Positions 26,455 through 37,077 of a DNA stretch of 64,000 bases are shown one piece after another; within the stretch, counting starts at the first letter, position 1, and every line of letters begins with the position of its first letter. This DNA comes from Motacilla alba alba (lineage: Eukaryota; Chordata; Aves; Passeriformes; Motacillidae), in contig NC_052018.1 of the NCBI RefSeq assembly GCF_015832195.1, positions 40,583,258-40,647,257 of the forward strand, given 5' to 3'. Under the pieces are notes generated by a model. It had not been told where the DNA came from, searched no databases, and worked only from the letters and a program-made list of their open reading frames with translations. The position numbers and the translations under genes were made by a program.

Positions 26455-26880
26455 TTGGATTATCACCTTCTCTTTAACCTCCCTTGTTTAAGAGCTTGGA
26501 AAAGAACTGGGGGGTGGGTTGAAGGGAGAGATGGTCCTATGTCTGACCATCTAGTCACAAAAAATTTTCCCTGAAGTCCAGTTTGATTTCCATAATACTG
26601 AGGCTGGGTTAGTTTGAATTTTTAATTATTTATTACAGTCTTCAGAGTGTGGCAATGTGACTGACCTATTGCTTTTTAATTATTTTGGTGGCTTTTGATA
26701 GTATTAACCATGACATTTTGCTGATCCAGCTACATTATTCTTTCAGTTTTGGCACTGAGATCATTCAATGTCTCTGTCCATCTCTGTCAACAAAATGTCA
26801 GCCTCTTCTTAAAAGATCACTTTGTCTGATGGTATCTGTTGGAAAAGATGATAAAATCCTCACCTCCAACTTGTAGGTAT
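26455..26880 (+). mobile_element. Decayed L2-like LINE, reverse-transcriptase fragment
   Basis: Translation in shifting plus frames gives NLPCLRAW near 26477, then NTEAGLV near 26597, and FDSINHDILLIQL at about 26694-26732. These are in the same order and spacing as the NLP..., STETAL... and AFD..HDILL signatures of L2/CR1-clade LINE reverse transcriptases. Motif A (FD) carries the first catalytic Asp. The frame is broken by a stop near 26611 and a frameshift near 26680-26690. The downstream catalytic DD box is not visible, so this is a non-functional fossil. The clade (L2 rather than CR1 or another Jockey-group element) is inferred from the TETAL-type signature. The 5' boundary is uncertain. 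Confidence 0.6.
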
Positions 26881-26899
26881 GAATTTGGGTTAGATTTTT

Positions 26900-27550
26900 G
26901 TCTCTTCTGGCACTGTGTAGATTTCTGGCTCCAATAAAAAAGTAATATCCTAGGGTTGTTTTAATCTTGCTTCAACATGAAAAGGAACACATAATAATTT
27001 CAATAAAGGGATGTCAGCAAGACAAGCTTTTATTAGCAGTCCCATGCCTGTTGCAAAAGCTCATTATCTTTCCTCCATTTAGTGACTGGAGGAGGGAGAG
27101 TTTTGAAACAAGGCAGATTCCCCAGTTACTCCTGGAAGCCCCTGAGAGATCAGTGCCCACTACTCCCTTTTGTCTGTCATTATCTGCATGGGTTGCACTC
27201 CTGTTTTGCCTGGTTCCAAAACTGGCATTAGCTCCATCTATAAATACCATTTGTACAATGGTAAAATTCAATACGCTTTACACTTTGCAATTTTATCAAC
27301 CAAGTGTAAAAAAGGCAGGAGTTGGAAGAAACTGGGCTGTGCTGGTGGGGTAGAACAAGCTGTGAAAAAACACTTCTATTTCCATAGCCAACCACTGAAA
27401 ATGAAAGCTAGAACATGAAGCTTCCCTCTGGGACTGTGTGGGTGAGTCTGAGCTCATGAGGCGTCTCCTCATCTCTGGTTCACACAGAACCAGCACCAGT
27501 CACAGAATCTGGACCAGGTTTCAGTCAGCCATTGTTCTGTGTTCATTTAC
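26900..27550. other. Non-coding stretch
   Basis: No supported gene. The 128-codon plus frame at 26967-27353 is contradicted by overlapping open frames on both strands and shows no domain. Confidence 0.4.
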
Positions 27551-27553
27551 AAT

Positions 27554-27590
27554 CATGGAATCATTTAAGCTGGAGAAGACTAAAGACCAA
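27554..27590 (-). mobile_element. Short CR1 3'-tail fragment, reverse orientation
   Basis: The plus-strand AATCATGGAATCATTTAAGC followed by TGGAGAAGACTAAAGACCA is a diverged reverse complement of the CR1 terminal segment (GGTCTTTTCCAACCTAAATGATTCTATGATT type). Only this end can be recognised. It supports avian or other sauropsid origin. Confidence 0.5.
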
Positions 27591-27599
27591 AATTAAATG

Positions 27600-29770
27600 T
27601 AAAAATTTTCCTATCAGATTGTAAGGCTTTAGAGCCTAATAAAAGAAGACGGAAAATGTTGGAAAGAGGAAAAGGAGAAAAACTTTATGGGTCAATATAA
27701 GCCCCAGAAAACATAGATCTCCACAAAGGCTTTGGTGTGTGACTTATCTAACCAAAAAGTAATCCTTCTCCTCAAGCAGTAGTAGATAAGAGGAATAATG
27801 CCCTAAAAGTGCATATATTTTCTGCCAGGAGAAGTAGACAATGAGTACCATCTCAGAGGAAAATGCATTCCTTTGCAGATACTGAAGGAAGAGATGACAG
27901 GAAGGTGCTGCTGCCAGCTCTGAATGCAGGCTTTGAAGAAGCAATGTCTGGGGCGTAGAACAGTTCTTGGGGGAAACAAACATTCCCTGATTGTCTTTTC
28001 TTCTTGTGGGGCAGAACCCCTTTTGCCAGGGTGATGCTCCTGTTCCCACAGCACAGTGTGGTTTCTGCCGTGCATTGGGTACCCCCACTCTGCACTGCCC
28101 TGCTCCGCTGGGCCGTAAACTTGCCTGGAAGAGCAAACAGGGGTTCAGACTTTGTCTATTTTCTGCAAACTTTTGGTTAACATCTTTTATAGTATTTTTT
28201 TCAGCAATGTTCAAAATACTGGGTTCTTAATCTGGTGGAACCTTCTGATTTATTCCTTTTTGAAAGACACCCACTTAGCCCTAAAAACATTCCTTTCAAA
28301 GCTGAACAGTAATTCAGAAACACGTCAGCTTCTTCTTTCCCCTGCAGACGGTGCTTGAGACCTGGCTGAGCCATGTACCTGCATCATGTAAAGGCAGTGA
28401 CAGGACATAAAAAAACCTCTCAGACATACAACACTGCTGAGCTATTTTATGCATTGACAATATTAATGATTGTGGTGTGTCTAAATCCTAATTCCTTTAG
28501 GAAAATCGGTGTCTCAAACTGATTTTCTGTGGAGCTTCTGACAGTGGGGAAGTAGATTTTGAATTTTCCCTTTCCTAAATGTACTTCCATGTCCTTGTAC
28601 CACTACATTTCACCACTGCCAGCTCCATGTGCCTGCTGTTCTACCAGAGAAAGCCCATTAAATGAGCCCTCAAACTTAACAACTGTGGAAGGAAACCAAG
28701 ACACAAATGATGTCTGACATGGTTAGAGCACTGATATCACTATTTAGCAGTGGAGAATCAGTTATGGATAAATCATTATGAAGTGCATTTTGAGCCATTT
28801 CATGTTTGTATATGGTGATCATTTATAAAATATTAGCATCAGTGATTGCTGCACTCTTTACTTGTAACACCATCTCCACACTACAAAATACCAATTTCAT
28901 TCCATCTGAAATAAAGTTGATGAGCAGTCAAGTGTGAAAAAGAGGAATGCATTATATCCCACTTATCCAAACAGCACAAAATACCAAATTTTCTCTCATA
29001 AACAATGCATGTTTCTGCAAACTGGATCACAACTTCAGCTGGTACAAATTAAAAGCTATCACATGTTTCATCCCCACTTAATGAACTCCAAACTTGCTCT
29101 TGTTTTACTCTCAGTCCCTACACAGAATCCCCTGAACCTCTGTACTCTGGACAGATTATGGTACATAGTCCAAAGCAATTATTTTGTCTTTTATCCTTCT
29201 CTCTAATATAAAAATATATTGAATGCATAAATATTTCATGAAGACATTGGTTCCTTTTTCCTTGGATTTGTCAGTTTATAGTAAAAGAACCTACTCCAAA
29301 GCAGGGAATTGCCTATGGAAATTATAGCTTATGGAACATGGTACTGATAACTGAGTAACATACACTTTTCATACATCAAGAAGAATAGGAAGGAAGAGTG
29401 GAAAACAAGAGGGAGCAGTGTTAATGACAACACCAAAGCACTAAAGCACAAAAGGGAAGAAGCATCGAGAAACTGCTCTGTGCTGTGCTATTATTACCAG
29501 ATATAAAACAGTTTTCCAATGTGAGGCTCACAAAGAAATTGGTAGCACTTGACCCACATAGTTCTTTCCACAAACCTGTATGAGCTTACCTGGCATTTCT
29601 CAAAACCAGTTTTAAAGAAGAGGTATTTATAAGTCTTCTTACATCTAATTCCACAAGGTTAGGGCAGCACACAAATTCTCAATTTGTTAGTGATGAGTCC
29701 TTTTTATTATCAAGATTGCCAAACTGTGAAAATATGCTAAAGTCACACTATAATCTTGCCAGATCAATAT
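27600..29770. other. Non-coding stretch
   Basis: No gene is recognised. A 156-codon minus frame (27744-28214) is the longest, but overlapping frames of similar size exist on both strands and no splice or domain support is visible. Confidence 0.4.
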
Positions 29771-29795
29771 GAACACTCCTACTGTTGGAGTGTTC
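29771..29795. repeat. Hairpin: perfect 9-bp stem, 7-base loop
   Basis: The arms GAACACTCC (29771-29779) and GGAGTGTTC (29787-29795) are exact reverse complements around the loop TACTGTT. The stem is too short for a microRNA precursor, and no terminator function is expected in a vertebrate. Confidence 0.75.
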
Positions 29796-30524
29796 TCTTC
29801 TAAAGAATCTTTCTGCAGTAGTTCTTTTTTTATTGTGAATACACACACACACAGATTCCCTCAGAAACAACTAAATCTGATTCTATCTGCAACATCCAAG
29901 TGTTAGATGTTAATATTTATACACTACTGAAGATGCTACTACTAAGCTCCTTAGTGGTCTTTTGGTTTACAAGAACTCATGTAAGATGCAAACTATTTCA
30001 GATCTGATTGAAATACAAAGGTTTTATTAAAATCCAAGGAAAACAAAAAACCCACAGTCCCAATCAAGCCCATGGGAATTTTTCCATTGGCTCTGCTGTG
30101 CCAAGACTTCAAATGGGTATTTAACCTGGCGAAGAAATGAGTAGAGACGATTGCAGGATTTCCTCTCGTTTGAACGTTCTCATTAGATGAGGCCTCAGTG
30201 ACCCCTGGGTTGATGGGTTGTTTCAATGTTTAATTGCTTTGACCTTCAGGGAGTTTCTTTTCATGTCCAACATAACCTTAGGTTTTTTTAGTTTAATGTG
30301 ACAAATTACTTCATAAAAACAGCCCTGGATATTTTCATTAATTCTGGACAAATTGTGTTACACATAAAAGATGTCTTTTTCACAGATGCTGTAACCATGC
30401 CAAATAGTATCGTAATTGTTCCTTTTTTAGCTACTTTGGTATATGTCTGTACATATTTAGAGTAATTGGTGTGATTTAGGAGAGTATATAAATGATGAGG
30501 TAATTCTAAGAAGGGTAAGATCAC

Positions 30525-30549
30525 AAAAAAAAAAAAAAAAAAAAAAAAA
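30525..30549 (+). repeat. 25-base poly(A) tract
   Basis: An uninterrupted run of A follows TCAC. It could be a microsatellite or the tail of an old retrocopy, but the preceding 300 bases do not resemble a LINE, SINE or processed gene that I can name. Confidence 0.9.
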
Positions 30550-30984
30550 CACAATTTTGACACCCTACTCCGTAAACTAAGCCTTCCCAAGGGTCACATT
30601 TTCTGAAAATTATTCACTTCTTTTCTTCTGAGAAGCGAGCACTGTCCTTTCCACAATGCCACTGCAACACTGGCAGAGCCACAGAAGCAGCCATGGTGGT
30701 GATGCAGAAAAAGGTGTTGGTTCTTTCCAAAGGAGCCCTGTCCGTCTGGGAGCTGCATCTTCCACATCTCTGAGACCCTGCAGGAGAGGTCCAGCTGCTC
30801 TAGTGTTCTGGAAGTGCCACCACTGCCTGCTTTCCACACAAGTCAGGTGTGAACTTCCCTAGGCACCCTCGGGCCAACGGATGTCAATGAAAGCATTTCA
30901 GAATAAAAGCACACACGTCTTTGGGTAGTTTTCCTGATTTTTTCCTCCAAACAAAGAACATGAAGTTGCATGTGAAAATGCTGG

Positions 30985-31345
30985 GTACTGCGCAGTGCTC
31001 CTCCACCGCCTCCACCAGGCGGGCACTCCTAAGGAAGGAGAAGACTCTGCTCCCTCACAGTAAATCCAGTGTGGTCAAATTTCCACCTGCTGCAGACTGG
31101 CCTCATGGTTGACACAAAGTGCGCTTATGCCAGGCTGTCCGTATGGAAATGAGACGCTTAGCTGCGTGCCTCACACATGCGGATCCCCATCTGCAAATGT
31201 CACCTGTGAAAGACAGGGGCCACTCCGGAAGGCACAAAGCTCGGGATTGTTTAGGCAGAATGGAAAATGACACCCCGGCATTTACAATGAGATTTTTATT
31301 ATCGATGTCACAGATATGATACTTGCTACTGACATGCTTGAATTA
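30985..31345. promoter_or_regulatory. Candidate conserved non-coding element with scattered CpG
   Basis: This region stands out from its flanks by retained CpGs (TGTCCGTATGG, GAGACGCTTAGCTGCGTGCC, CTCCGGAAGG, AGCTCGGG) and a compact motif-rich 3' half (CATTTACAATGAG, TTTTTATTATCGATGTCACAG, GATATGATACTTGC). That composition is typical of vertebrate enhancers. No long coding frame runs through it. Conservation is inferred, not tested. Confidence 0.3.
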
Positions 31346-31349
31346 GAAG

Positions 31350-33245
31350 AGACAAAGTAAACTGTTAGAAGAAGAGGCCATTGAACTAAATACAAGTGTA
31401 ACCTGCGTGCTTATGTTGCAGCATTCGATTTCCTCTTAAGTCTTGGGAAGAGGGGGCAGACAGCAGAGGGGAGACCTGTGTTTCAGCTGAAATCTCTTGT
31501 GTCTACACAGGATAGCAGGGCCTCTCCAAAAAAGCAGACAAAGAGCAGTTGAGAGAGGTTTCATTACAGGAGATGGAGCTTGCAATTCCCACCAACCTCC
31601 ATCCCAGTGCAGATCTCTGCAAAGCTGCAAGTAAGGAAAAAGTCAAAAATACTGAGTTGGAAACATTCCTAAGGACTGAGCAGCTAATGACACATCATAA
31701 TCAAAAGCTGCCTTTGTCCTGTCCTAAGCATACCGCTGTTGACACAGGTTTGGGATGTCTGGATTTACATGCTGAGCAAGTGGTCATCCCATGTCTCAGA
31801 GCCTGAACCTGGCTCTAAGAAGCAAGAGGCCATTTTTTCTTGGAGAATTTTGGATGGGAGCTGGGCTGAGAAACCAGGCAACCCAGTCAGGGCTCACACA
31901 CCCATTTGTTTTGGAAAGACAAAGTAACTGGTGCTGTGTGATGCAAATGAAAGAACAGTGAAGATTCTGAACATGTCACCCAAAGAGAAATGTCACTGGT
32001 CACTCTAAGCTTTGAAGAAACTGTTTATAATAGCAATAAAGTAAGGGATGAGTAGGTTTCATCTCTACTGGTTCTTATCTCTTTTAGAAAAATAAAACTA
32101 TTTCAAAAGCATTTCTAGTGTTGATTGCAGAAGACCCTGTGTTAAGTGCTTCATTCCCCAAGAGGTTTGGCCCCTGAGGGCTTTTAGGATCATAGCTCAA
32201 AGCATTGAATCTGTGACAGACAGACACAGATAGATTATGAAATATCTTAGAAGGCCACAGATAGATTATGAAATGTCTCAGAAGGCCAGAAACCTTGTCC
32301 TTCCTTCTGCAAAGCTATGTACAACTGGAAGAGTGCAGCTGAATTATCCATACTAAAATCTCAGTGTCTTCATCCCACTCAAAGAGCCTCTCCAAACACT
32401 GTGCTGTTAGGAATAAGAAAGAACAGCAAAATAAGCCACTGTGTGATTCAAATATTCCTAAGTGGTCACTGAAACACCCTCCTCTTGGCCACAAGACTGC
32501 ATTCTTCAACTCTGTTTGCTGCGCTATGAAACACGAGGTCATTTTTAGCACAAGACTTATGAATAGAGACTGGAATTTTCTACAAGGTCTTCTTTTCTTA
32601 TCCCCCATTTCTCCCCCCTTTAAAAACAACTCCCAGTCTGCCAGTACAAGAGGGTTCACTGTCTGGGAATTCCCTCCCCATGATACCTATAGCCTTGGAG
32701 GGGACCTGGTGGCCCCTGCCGGCTCTGCAGAAGCATTTGCCAGTTTACCTGGAAGCAACCTGATCTCCTCCTCCTCCTGCCACCCTGCCTGGTATCATCT
32801 AGCAACAGCAAGAGGCTAAGAAACATCAGGAACAACAGATTCAATTTTCCTCTAAAGCCAAAGTTTTATGTTAAGGACGAGAAGTGAATGATATGTTGCA
32901 GGTATTTATAGCAATTAGATGCTGCCTGTAAGAACATGAGCTTGTCAGGAGGAGCAGTGACTGAAAGGCATGCAGACAGCTCCTTGATGAAGTGGTGTTC
33001 ACTCGATGAAATCTGTGCTCTCAGCATTTTTAAACAAAAAGCAGCTCCTTTTGGGTGAGACCTTTAACACTCAGTCCAGGAGGGGAACAATAAAGGACTC
33101 TGGCGCAGGCATCTCCCAATGCTTTGCATTTGAAATTTAGAGCTACCATTTTCTATTGTTTTCAGCCTCGATTTAGGAGTTTCATTACTTCTCTAAGTAA
33201 AAGAAGAATCAGTCCCTTAACAACTACCTCTGCTATTTTGCCTTT
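31350..33245. other. Non-coding stretch before candidate exons
   Basis: There is no confident gene. A weak exon-like block at 31570-31630 is framed by TTTCATTACAG and CAA|GTAAGG. It is open in the frame that would join phase 0 to the candidate exon at 33251. Two frames of 114 and 151 codons overlap antisense at 32315-32819 and look like chance. The stretch at 33075-33110 (AACAATAAAGG) carries a SOX-type motif. Confidence 0.35.
32225..32286 (+). repeat. 31-bp tandem duplication (two copies)
   Basis: The unit CACAGATAGATTATGAAATA... is repeated at 32225-32255 and 32256-32286 with only two or so substitutions (ATATCTTAG versus ATGTCTCAG). It looks like a recent local duplication with no other significance visible. 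Confidence 0.9.
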
Positions 33246-33250
33246 TGCAG

Positions 33251-33388
33251 AATTATGCGGTGTGTGCCAGACACAGCACAACTGAGCAGCCCATACATGT
33301 GAGTTACTGGCCAGCCAACCAGCAGTGCCTGTCCTGCTGGGGAGAGACATTTGTGTCCAACCACTTCTCACTTCAGCAAGGAAGAAGG
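33251..33388 (+). CDS. Candidate internal coding exon of an unidentified gene
   Basis: A 138-base block (46 codons, phase 0 to phase 0) lies between a strong acceptor (polypyrimidine tract ending GCCTTTTGCAG) and a strong donor (AAGAAGG|GTGAGT). The open frame encodes a peptide starting NYAVCARHSTTEQPIH, with Trp residues near positions 20 and 30 and Cys residues at positions 5, 26 and 29. I do not recognise the family and see no domain, signal or membrane segment. A second usable donor (CATACAT|GTGAGT) occurs inside it at about 33298. Its frame joins cleanly to the candidate terminal exon at 35619, which is the main support. It could still be a chance frame, as upstream exons were not found. 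Confidence 0.38.
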
Positions 33389-34694
33389 GTGAGTCTTCTG
33401 AGTCCCCAGGGGCACTCTGCCACACCTGGGGTACATCCCAGCCAATATGACACCACAAAACCTATTCACTGGCATCAATGTCACTTCCATTAAAACGTTA
33501 TGAATGAAAAAATACTTCAGGTTGCAAATTCTTTGGTTTGACTCTACTTTTTTTTTTAATAAATAGACCAATTCTTAATTATTCAAATTGTGTACACTTG
33601 CTGACATTTAGATTCGGGGCCAGAAGCCTTAGGTCCAGTCCTGAAATCCTTTCTGACATGGGTGGAAGCAGAAGGCTGGGGCTACTTCTCAGAATGCAAA
33701 CAGCACTTGCTATTCTGGGTTTCACTCTTCCAGCAGCTCCCCGAAATGAAGTCCTGCTGGAGCAAGAAGGAAGCCTTAGCTAGAGAGCATGCCCCAGCTG
33801 GGATACATTTTGCAAGTTTTGCATACCATTATGAGGACTTAAATTGAGCCCTCCTGAAGTAGCACAGAACAGGGAACTCCAATGTAGGAAAAAAAAAACC
33901 ACATTTAGATTCACCCAGATTTATATCCTTTGATCAAAAGCTGCCCCTTGTGCTTATGAGAATCTCATGTAAATATCTGCAAAGTTACTCCTTTATCTGC
34001 TTTCACATTTCTTTCCAGAGAAACCTTTGCAATGCTATCTGCAGCAGCTGTGGTTTCTTGGGCTGCTGAAATTGTGGCTCATAGTGCTGCATATTAGAAT
34101 CTCATTATCTTTTTTCTTGTTAGGGATGTATCTGCCCCTTGTTTCAGAGGCTGTGACCATATTTTATCTCTTACTTTTGCAATACCTATAAAGATGGAGT
34201 CCTGCTGCATAACTGGTTTCCAATCTGCCATGATAATGGAAAGAATTCCTTTATTGCCACTATGTTTTTACTTAGCTACATCTTTCAAAGAACACTGCCA
34301 AGGTTGGTCCAAAGTTTAAATCTCATAGAAGCAGACTTTTACAAACATATGTCTGAATAGAAACGTTGCCATTGATTTTTTAATTGCAAATGAAAACAGT
34401 CGTATTTGATGAAATAACCATTCCCCTGAACTTTCCACCCTAAGCCTGAAAACCTAAAAGTGAAAGTGACTCAAACACAGGCAAACCTGACTTCATTGAT
34501 TTCTATTGTCCACGCTGAGAAAACACAACTAGTAAACAAAGCAGAAAGAGTGACAAGTAAATTGGATTTTTAAAAATTCTTTCACTTTTAATAATGTTAA
34601 GGTGGGATTTGTAACACAGGTAAAGGCATTTGTTTGTTTTCAGCACAGGAGCTGTGAGGTGACAGTGTCCCTTTAAATGCCTTCCTATTGTAAT

Positions 34695-35187
34695 TTATTT
34701 GCTTGAGGGATGAAGTTCACACTGGCAATACTTGCAGCTCTTGAAGAAGTTAAATTTGCCACAGTTTTCACACCCTTCCTCAGAGAGAGCTTTTGCTTTC
34801 AGGTCATCCCAAAGCAAGTCTCTTCCCCTACACATTTCTCCCTCTGTGGGACATGGGACCCCAACACATCCTGACAGGGTGCTTGTGCACACCCTGACTC
34901 TCCCTCCAAGAGAGGAAAAAGAAGATTCAGGCAGCTCAGGTGAGGGTGGGCAGGGTTTCACATCCAAAGATGAAAGTCCAGAGGCTCTGGTGTCACAGCC
35001 TTCACAGGACACAGCAGCTGGTGGGGAAATAGCCTTTTCCCTTTCTGCAAGCCAAGGAAAACTCTGATGAGTTTCGATGGTAATTTGGCCCTCATTTTTC
35101 TCAGACCCAGCTTCTTTGGAAATCTGTTGAGTTTTGCCCAAGAGGAACCCAAGACAAAGTGGACCAAGGATGTCAGGATCTGGCATG
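34695..35187 (-). CDS. Candidate terminal coding exon with C-terminal Cys cluster
   Basis: On the minus strand, GTGGCTCCCACAG is followed by an open frame of 163 codons from the first ATG (35184-35186) to TAA (34695-34697). An upstream in-frame TAA lies before the acceptor, consistent with an exon boundary. An alternative acceptor (CCTTGGCTTGCAG) lies inside, near 35046. The N-terminal half is Ser/Pro/Glu-rich and probably disordered. The last 30 residues contain LLWDDLKAKAL followed by CENCGKFNFFKSCKYCQC. This is a C-x2-C-x8-C-x2-C-x-C arrangement that could bind one zinc and loosely recalls RanBP2-type or zinc-ribbon modules, although the spacing does not match RanBP2 fingers. AATAAA overlaps the stop codon, so a very short 3'UTR is possible. 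I do not recognise the gene. It lies antisense within the intron of the plus-strand candidate, so at least one of the two may be wrong. Confidence 0.35.
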
Positions 35188-35618
35188 CTGTGGGAGCCAC
35201 ATTAATGGCTTCAGCTGATCAAAACTGCCACTGTGGGATATGAATTCCTGTACCAAACTGAAAACCAGAATCCTGCACAAATTGTTTGTTTTGCATATTA
35301 TCACATTAAATGATGCTTCTGTAAAAATGTGAGGCTTTTCAATGCCAGAATTGTTCATGTCATGAATGCCTGAATAAAGCAACAGCAAAAGTCTCTAAAT
35401 GGAGGAAAGCAACTGTCTTTGCTTCCACTGATCAGCATGTCTGGATAAAAATCACCTTTCCTGTTTAGTGTTTGTCTTCCATATTTTCAAGTGTAGAAAT
35501 TCAAGCAAAAAAAATTGCTGTGTAGCAGCTGGCCCATTTAAGGAGGTGATACATATTACCCAAGTGATTACACGAATGGCTAAAAGTGTTGCATTATTCC
35601 CTATTTTCATTTTTGCAG

Positions 35619-35813
35619 CATAGCTTTGGCGTGGTGATGAACTATGTCAACCAGGAACCTTGGCTGCCTTCTAATGGAGAAAGCCCCTCAAAGATCTTTG
35701 ATGTGACAACGAAACTGGGAAATATTACTGACTCACAGCCTTTAAGCAATCAAGAAGTGATCAAAGCAGTGACTCAAGAATTCAAGGGAAAAATTACATG
35801 CTCAGGGAAATGA
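35619..35813 (+). CDS. Candidate last coding exon of the same unidentified gene
   Basis: After a good acceptor (TTTTCATTTTTGCAG) a 65-codon frame including the TGA stop at 35811-35813 runs in phase 0. It encodes HSFGVVMNYVNQEPWLP and then a Ser/Thr/Lys-rich, hydrophilic tail ending in TCSGK. Joined to the 33251-33388 block it would give at least 110 residues of one reading frame. There is no signal peptide, transmembrane segment or recognised motif. No AATAAA is seen just downstream, so the 3'UTR end is undefined. The family is unknown to me. Confidence 0.42.
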   Translation, partial: HSFGVVMNYVNQEPWLPSNGESPSKIFDVTTKLGNITDSQPLSNQEVIKAVTQEFKGKITCSGK

Positions 35814-35819
35814 GGAAAG

Positions 35820-37070
35820 CTTATTACCTACTGATATTCAATAGAACAGGCAACTGAAAGTCTAATTTTATGAAATATGCTTTTAATTGGTATTCACCGA
35901 CTTATTGTATATTACTTATGTAAAAAGCAGCTTTTAATTCCAAAAAAAATTAATGGCTCAAAATTCCAGTCATGATAGTGTGGGGTGGAAACACTTAGTC
36001 TCATTTCAACTCTGTCCTACTCTGACATAAAATGCAGGGCAGGGGTCTGCAGGGTTCACCTCTGTAACCTCAGCCCAGGAGCCATCAGCCTTGCACAGAT
36101 TTCTCCTCTGTCAGAGAGTTAAGGGTTGGTAAGGCCATCTGAGCATCATTCTGTGAAGTGCCTACACCTGCAAATTAGGCAGGGACAAAGCACAAAATAT
36201 CCAGCTCTGCAGGTAGCAGCACAGTCTCCACCCAGTGCCTGGGGACAGCCTGGGATATGAAGGAAAGACAGCTGAAAGCACACTGGGTTTGGGGAGAACA
36301 AAGTGCAGCTCCCTTAAGCTACCCTGTGCCACATGTCCCAGCCCATTGCACTCCAGGGTTTGGTATGAAGGTGTGCCTGCTTTCTGGGGAGTGTCTGGTC
36401 CCTACAATGTGGCCATGAAGGGAAGATGGGGTGTGGAACAAAAAGCAAAGCGCTGTCCTCAAACATAGAAACGCACTGGAGGAAGGGCCTGTCAGCTATC
36501 CAAAGTCAATAGCATTTGGACATCCAAACACTCCAGGAAGGCTCCTACAACACATGCTAGCGTGTAGTTATTTTCCTATGCTCTATTTTGTTCTAATCAG
36601 GTGATATCACCATATTTCCCAGTTTCCTCCTATGGCTGTGCCATCACTGAAGTTGGGATGGCCATGGGTGCTGGCCCCTGTCCGGGAGCTCAGGTGTACT
36701 GTCTGTCAGCCAGCCTGAAGACTGATGGCAAGGGGACATGTTTTGGAGCTGTGGTCATTGAGTGCTAGTGAGTCAAAGACAAGTTTCCTTCACAGGCAGA
36801 TTAGAGATGGGACAGGGGAAATTCCTTTCACCTGATCAAAATATTTTTGCTTTTGCTGAAAACACCCATTTATTTGCCCAGTGAACCATTCACTCACTCA
36901 TTAGCTACATATAATTTTCATATACCTCAACGGAAAGACTATCAACTAACTGGTTTTCTGACTGCCCATTGATTGGTTGTCAGGCATCTCCATATGTAAA
37001 ACTCTTTGATTGTGCCAATGATCACGTAAAAATTGAAGCTACTTGACCTTTAGTCTTGTTTTCTATTTGG
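35820..37070. other. Non-coding stretch between candidate exon and CR1
   Basis: This may include the 3'UTR of the upstream candidate gene. No further exon, repeat or RNA gene is recognised. Confidence 0.4.
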
Positions 37071-37077
37071 TCTTCAG

